Of a stretch of 64,000 bases of DNA, positions 60,510 through 64,000 are shown in pieces. Origin of the DNA: HRBIN16 sp049969495 (GTDB lineage Bacteria > Armatimonadota > HRBIN16); assembly GCA_049969495.1 (NCBI GenBank), contig JBMFOT010000009.1, positions 1-64,000 on the forward strand, written 5' to 3'. The notes under the pieces are model-generated. The model was not told where the DNA came from. It did not search any database and saw only the letters and a list, made by a program, of their open reading frames with translations. The translations under genes were made by a program, and so were the position numbers. Every line of letters starts with the position of its first letter. The stretch's first letter is position 1.

Positions 60510-63500
60510 CTATTGACGACCGATCACGTACCGATGCCTCAGCACAAAGCTTTCGCCTGGAGCCAGCGTCTTCGCATGAGAGAACAACTCCAGATTGGTA
60601 AACTCGCGTGAGGTATACAGATAGCACTGGCGCACCTGCGAGGGGTCAAACTCGTTGAGAAGCGTAATCCCTCGCGTCCGGTCGGCAATACCCCATACGC
60701 CTGCGGGGAGGTCCGCACCGTTCAGGAAGGTTTCCGAGCGTACGGGCATTGGCTTCCAGCTGCCGTCCGCAGTCTTCACCAGCAGTTGCAAGCCCTCGCT
60801 GTCGCCGGATAGCCGAAACTGCGGGTGTGTGCGCAACACCACGCCGGAAACCGCCTGCGTCGAGCGGTTCGTGAGACGTGTTTCAATCTCTACCGCTGCT
60901 TCGTCAGGGGAAAGGGTGACCACGCGCGTTACCTGCAAACCGCCCGACAGATTGGTAGACAGGGTGGCGCTGCGTTTGTCCGGCGAAACGGTGCACTCGT
61001 ACTGTTCCGACCAGCCGGGGGAGGCAAACTTCTCACCGACGTACTCCTCGTATCCGCCGAAGTTCAGGTAGTAGTCCGCCCGATGTCCACTCTGCAGTAA
61101 CCGCCACTCCAGTGTGCCTCGCCAGAAAAGGTCCTCCTTCATCTCTTTAGAGTACAGCCGCCAGATTCGCCCTCCAAGTGCTGGCACAAGGTCCGCTATC
61201 AGGTAGGGGCTTTCCAGCCGAACGATGCGTCGCGCCACCTCCTGCTCGCTGAAGGCTATCATCTCCTGTTCATAGGCACGCTGTGGGTCTTCCATTAGCT
61301 GTTGCACCTGCGGGCACTCCCACCAGGGGGTCCGCGTCGGCTCGAAGCCGATAACCGCAGAGAGTGTATAGCGAAGGCGAGGCTCCACCGCCCAGTTGCG
61401 CCCGAGTGCGCGGGTGAGGCGTAGCAGTTCGGAAATGCGATAGTATGCTTCTCGCGACGGTGTCTGCCGGATGTAACCGCGTTCGCTGCCATCGGGCACA
61501 ATGTCCCTGCCGCGCTGCACATTCAGGAACAGGTCGGTGAACAGCACACCCCATTTCTCGCGCCAGATGCGCCGTTTAATCAGCTCGCTTTCTGCCAACC
61601 GTTCGGCTCGCTCGAAGAGGGGATAGATTTGCTTGTCCAGCCACTCGCGTGTGAACAGCTCGCGGAAGAACCGTTGTCCTGGGCCCGCATGACAGTCCAT
61701 CACGCCCTCGCTCGCCGATTCTATCGCGCTGCGATGCAAGCGGTCGATGTAGTCCCGCATCGGCTGCCACGCTTTGCCATACCACGCCTTACAGAACTCG
61801 TCCATCAGCCGGCGCAGGTCGGCGTCGGGGTTCCACATGAGGCGGGGCATCACGTACGAGTAGAGATGCACCAGATGCCCGTCGGTTAACCCGCAGATGT
61901 ATACTCCCCGTATGCCCAGTCGCTTGTAGTACTTCAGGTTCTCTGCGAAAGCGTAGAGGGCAGGGTAAGGATAGCCGACGTAATAGTAGGTGGTGGGATA
62001 CTCAAAGGTGATAATGCCCCGTGCGCCCAGCGGATGAATGGCAATCCACTGTTCCAGGTCCGAAACAACGTTCCGCTTCAGATTCACCGGATGCGACCAC
62101 GGACGCGCCTGGCACTCCGCAATGGCGCAGAAGATGATAAGGTGGTTGGGCAAAGGACGCTCTTTTACCGGTGGTTTGCGGGTTGACCAGTAGGCCAGCG
62201 TGGTGATAAACTTGCCCGGAAACCGCTTCGCCACCTCCTGTGCTATCTGGTTGTTGAACCATATCACCGCGTCGGTCAGGCTGCCGTGCTCTTCGTACCA
62301 CGCCTTGCACCGCTCACACTGGCAGAACTGCGCGGTGTCGCCGTAGTGTACCGGATAGTACAGAGGGGAGGGGTCGCTTTCTATCCATCGAAGCACCGCT
62401 TCGGTCATTGCCTTCTGCAGGTCGGGATTGGACAGGCAGTACTGTTGCACCGCCGGTTCGGTCACGCGCCGCTCGCCACCGATTTCGGCGAGATACTCTT
62501 TGGGCACGCTGTCGGCAGGCAACAGGAAGCCCATGGTATGGTGCCAGAAACCGCGCGGGGGGATGCCCATCATCTTGGGCAGGTCTATACCGCCTACCTT
62601 CGCCTCCCACTCCCCCGGCGACAGCCCGGCGGTCATGGGCAGGATTCTTCCCCACATTGCCCGCCACTCGAAGGCAGGTTTATCCACGACGTTCAGCGGC
62701 GATTTGATCTGCAGTGCAGCTCTGCGGGGAATTATCTCCAGCTCGGTAGAATAGAACCGGCAGCCCAACCGCTCCAGCAGACGGTACACCGCATAAACCG
62801 TACCGCGATAGCCGCCTCCCGCCACCAGCAGATTGCCTCCCTTCAGGCGCAGGATGAAGCCATCCTCGCCGAGAGGGGCGAACTCCTCATCGGTGTAGAG
62901 GGCGCGTGCTCTGGCAGGTTCGCTCCTGCCTACATACACCACGCCCTGCGCAGGGAGACCACTGCCGTCGCTTTCGGTGACGGATATCTCTTTACCGACC
63001 ATCTCGCGCAGGATACGCTGCAGTTCACGGGCAGCTGCCCTCTCGATGGCGTGTGCCTGCTGGGACACGAAAATCTGCCGAACCTCCACCCGTCTGCCTC
63101 CTTCCACGAAAGACACCTTGCCTGCGCCTGCGCGCGGCGCGGCTGATTGCGCCACCGGACGCGCCTGCAACCGCACGCCGCAGGTGGTCTCGCCTCCGGT
63201 CGCCGCCCACTGGTATAACAACCAGTACACCCGTTCGGGCTGTGGGAAATCGCGCGAGCGCATGTCGAAGAAATTGGGGGCTACCTCGCCGAGATTCTCC
63301 AGCGTGATTTCTACCCTACGCCCTGTCAGCGTCAGCCCCCGTACGCCACCGGCAATCAACTGCGTGCCCGGTGCAGAGGTCTGCGGCTTCTCTAACGGTA
63401 GAGGTTGTGGACGCGCTTGACCAAAGAGGCTGTCCAGGCGGTAGCTGCCGCCGGCGAACTCGTCTGGCGGAAACATCAGCAGGGCAAGCTCCACAGGGCT

Positions 63501-63857
63501 CGGCTCCGCCTGCCCGCGCACGCGCAGGGTAAACCATATCTGTACGCCCTCTCTGTCCACAAGGGTGCGGCAGGAGAACTCGGCGTCGATGTCCGGGATG
63601 CGTCCAGTAATGGTGATGCGATTACCGTCCACCTGCGTGGGCAATCCGGTGAAATCCGCCTGCGAGAAATACGCCCCGGTGTAGTTCGGTTTGAACAGGG
63701 TGAACCGACTACCGACGACGACGGGCACACCCTTATAACGCACCTCTAGCCCGTTCGCGCCAAGCCGTGCTTCGTAATCGCCTCCGCGTGCCGTTACATC
63801 GCCAGCAGCCATATTCAGCGGCAAAACCAGTATCCACAGTGCAAACAGCCACCTCAT
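60510..63857 (-). CDS. DUF4838-domain secreted glycosidase-like protein
   Basis: 1115 residues. Signal peptide MRWLFALWILVLPLNMAAG. A beta-rich N-terminal part is followed (about residues 265-390) by an alpha-glucuronidase/hyaluronidase-N-terminal-like domain (AARELQRILREMVGKEISV, GYRGTVYAVYRLLERLGCRF). A DUF4838 TIM-barrel core comes next (EWRAMWGRILP, ESDPSPLYYPVHYGDTAQFC, FCQCERCKAWYEEHGSLTD, ITFEYPTTYYYVGYPYP). From about residue 850 a galactose-mutarotase-like beta domain follows (IADLVPALGGRIWRLYSK). It may act on uronic-acid polymers. The CQCERCK metal-like cluster is typical of the family. The ATG has GGAGGAG some 13 bases upstream, a little far. Confidence 0.85.
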   Translation of the reverse strand: MRWLFALWILVLPLNMAAGDVTARGGDYEARLGANGLEVRYKGVPVVVGSRFTLFKPNYTGAYFSQADFTGLPTQVDGNRITITGRIPDIDAEFSCRTLVDREGVQIWFTLRVRGQAEPSPVELALLMFPPDEFAGGSYRLDSLFGQARPQPLPLEKPQTSAPGTQLIAGGVRGLTLTGRRVEITLENLGEVAPNFFDMRSRDFPQPERVYWLLYQWAATGGETTCGVRLQARPVAQSAAPRAGAGKVSFVEGGRRVEVRQIFVSQQAHAIERAAARELQRILREMVGKEISVTESDGSGLPAQGVVYVGRSEPARARALYTDEEFAPLGEDGFILRLKGGNLLVAGGGYRGTVYAVYRLLERLGCRFYSTELEIIPRRAALQIKSPLNVVDKPAFEWRAMWGRILPMTAGLSPGEWEAKVGGIDLPKMMGIPPRGFWHHTMGFLLPADSVPKEYLAEIGGERRVTEPAVQQYCLSNPDLQKAMTEAVLRWIESDPSPLYYPVHYGDTAQFCQCERCKAWYEEHGSLTDAVIWFNNQIAQEVAKRFPGKFITTLAYWSTRKPPVKERPLPNHLIIFCAIAECQARPWSHPVNLKRNVVSDLEQWIAIHPLGARGIITFEYPTTYYYVGYPYPALYAFAENLKYYKRLGIRGVYICGLTDGHLVHLYSYVMPRLMWNPDADLRRLMDEFCKAWYGKAWQPMRDYIDRLHRSAIESASEGVMDCHAGPGQRFFRELFTREWLDKQIYPLFERAERLAESELIKRRIWREKWGVLFTDLFLNVQRGRDIVPDGSERGYIRQTPSREAYYRISELLRLTRALGRNWAVEPRLRYTLSAVIGFEPTRTPWWECPQVQQLMEDPQRAYEQEMIAFSEQEVARRIVRLESPYLIADLVPALGGRIWRLYSKEMKEDLFWRGTLEWRLLQSGHRADYYLNFGGYEEYVGEKFASPGWSEQYECTVSPDKRSATLSTNLSGGLQVTRVVTLSPDEAAVEIETRLTNRSTQAVSGVVLRTHPQFRLSGDSEGLQLLVKTADGSWKPMPVRSETFLNGADLPAGVWGIADRTRGITLLNEFDPSQVRQCYLYTSREFTNLELFSHAKTLAPGESFVLRHRYVIGRQ

Positions 63858-64000
63858 CGTTCCGCAATATCTCCTCCGCTGAAGATACAGTGCTTCCGTT
63901 TTTATTCAGCGTAACGCGCGGCATAACCTGCCGAGCATCTGCCAACCGCTCGAACCGTTCAGCAGGAGCGTTGCCCTGCGCGAGAGGCATACCCTACCGC

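Noticed and set aside
63906..63998. Short minus-strand frame entering from the right edge
   Set aside because: About 30 codons ending in TGA at 63906 with no recognisable motif; too short to call a partial gene.
1..64000. CRISPR array, rRNA, prophage or replication origin
   Set aside because: No regularly spaced repeats, rRNA-like blocks, phage structural genes or DnaA-box clusters were noticed.

Overview
The window looks like a chromosomal piece of a Gram-negative-type, moderately GC-rich, probably thermophilic bacterium. It most resembles Armatimonadota. This placement is inferred from gene content, not from a phylogeny. The clues are two DUF1559-type prepilins whose N-termini carry the run FPVFAQAREKAR, a DUF4838 glycosidase-like protein, an Rhs/YD-repeat protein, large ABC sugar-transport proteins fused to extra domains, and many small regulators beside carbohydrate genes. 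No phage, plasmid, CRISPR or complete insertion sequence is visible. One degraded transposase-like remnant, several gene remnants and a dispersed palindromic intergenic repeat are present.

Layout. 1-10.1 kb: a gene end, an ASCH-domain protein, a small membrane protein, a large Rhs-repeat protein whose best start is knocked out of frame by a run of nine G, two tandem SIS-domain genes followed by a gene stump, a DUF4139 protein, the scar of a sensor kinase/response regulator pair, and an RlmL-like methyltransferase. 10.1-19.7 kb: tRNA-Cys, rpsT, holA, a Gfo/Idh/MocA oxidoreductase, a MoxR-DUF58-transglutaminase operon, a small unknown gene, and a GAF sensor kinase with its response regulator. 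19.9-24.6 kb: a compact sugar operon (RpiR regulator, isomerase/pentulose-phosphate-epimerase fusion, two zinc dehydrogenases) behind a consensus promoter. 24.6-30.8 kb: two copies of a regulator, tiny membrane protein and prepilin cassette flanking trxA and a DUF1015 gene. 31-35.1 kb: GH43 and a complete binding-protein-dependent sugar ABC importer. 35.1-41 kb, opposite strand: a second, highly unusual importer (binding protein with three zinc ribbons fused to a permease, then a permease with a repeat-containing extracytoplasmic insert) plus a phosphotriesterase-family hydrolase.

41.2-53 kb: core metabolism and housekeeping (PPi-phosphofructokinase, HPF, PEP carboxylase, a glycosidase-like protein, and proA-nadD-LCP-rsfS-TPR as a packed operon). 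53.2-57.2 kb: a four-gene sulfur/electron-transfer operon (octaheme cytochrome of the tetrathionate-reductase family, membrane cytochrome b, two YeeE/YedE transporters, the second with a rhodanese-like tail lacking its cysteine). 57.2-64 kb: transposase remnant, tRNA-Arg(GCG), a DUF985 cupin, zwf, pgl and a DUF4838 protein.

Together the genes suggest a heterotroph that imports and breaks down plant-type or exopolysaccharide sugars (GH43, DUF4838, two ABC importers, pentose/hexitol dehydrogenases) through the oxidative pentose phosphate branch and a PPi-dependent glycolytic step. It could use tetrathionate/thiosulfate as an accessory electron acceptor or sulfur source. The most novel-looking items are the zinc-ribbon binding-protein/permease fusion with its partner permease, the duplicated regulator-membrane peptide-prepilin cassette, the octaheme/YeeE operon and the G-tract Rhs gene.
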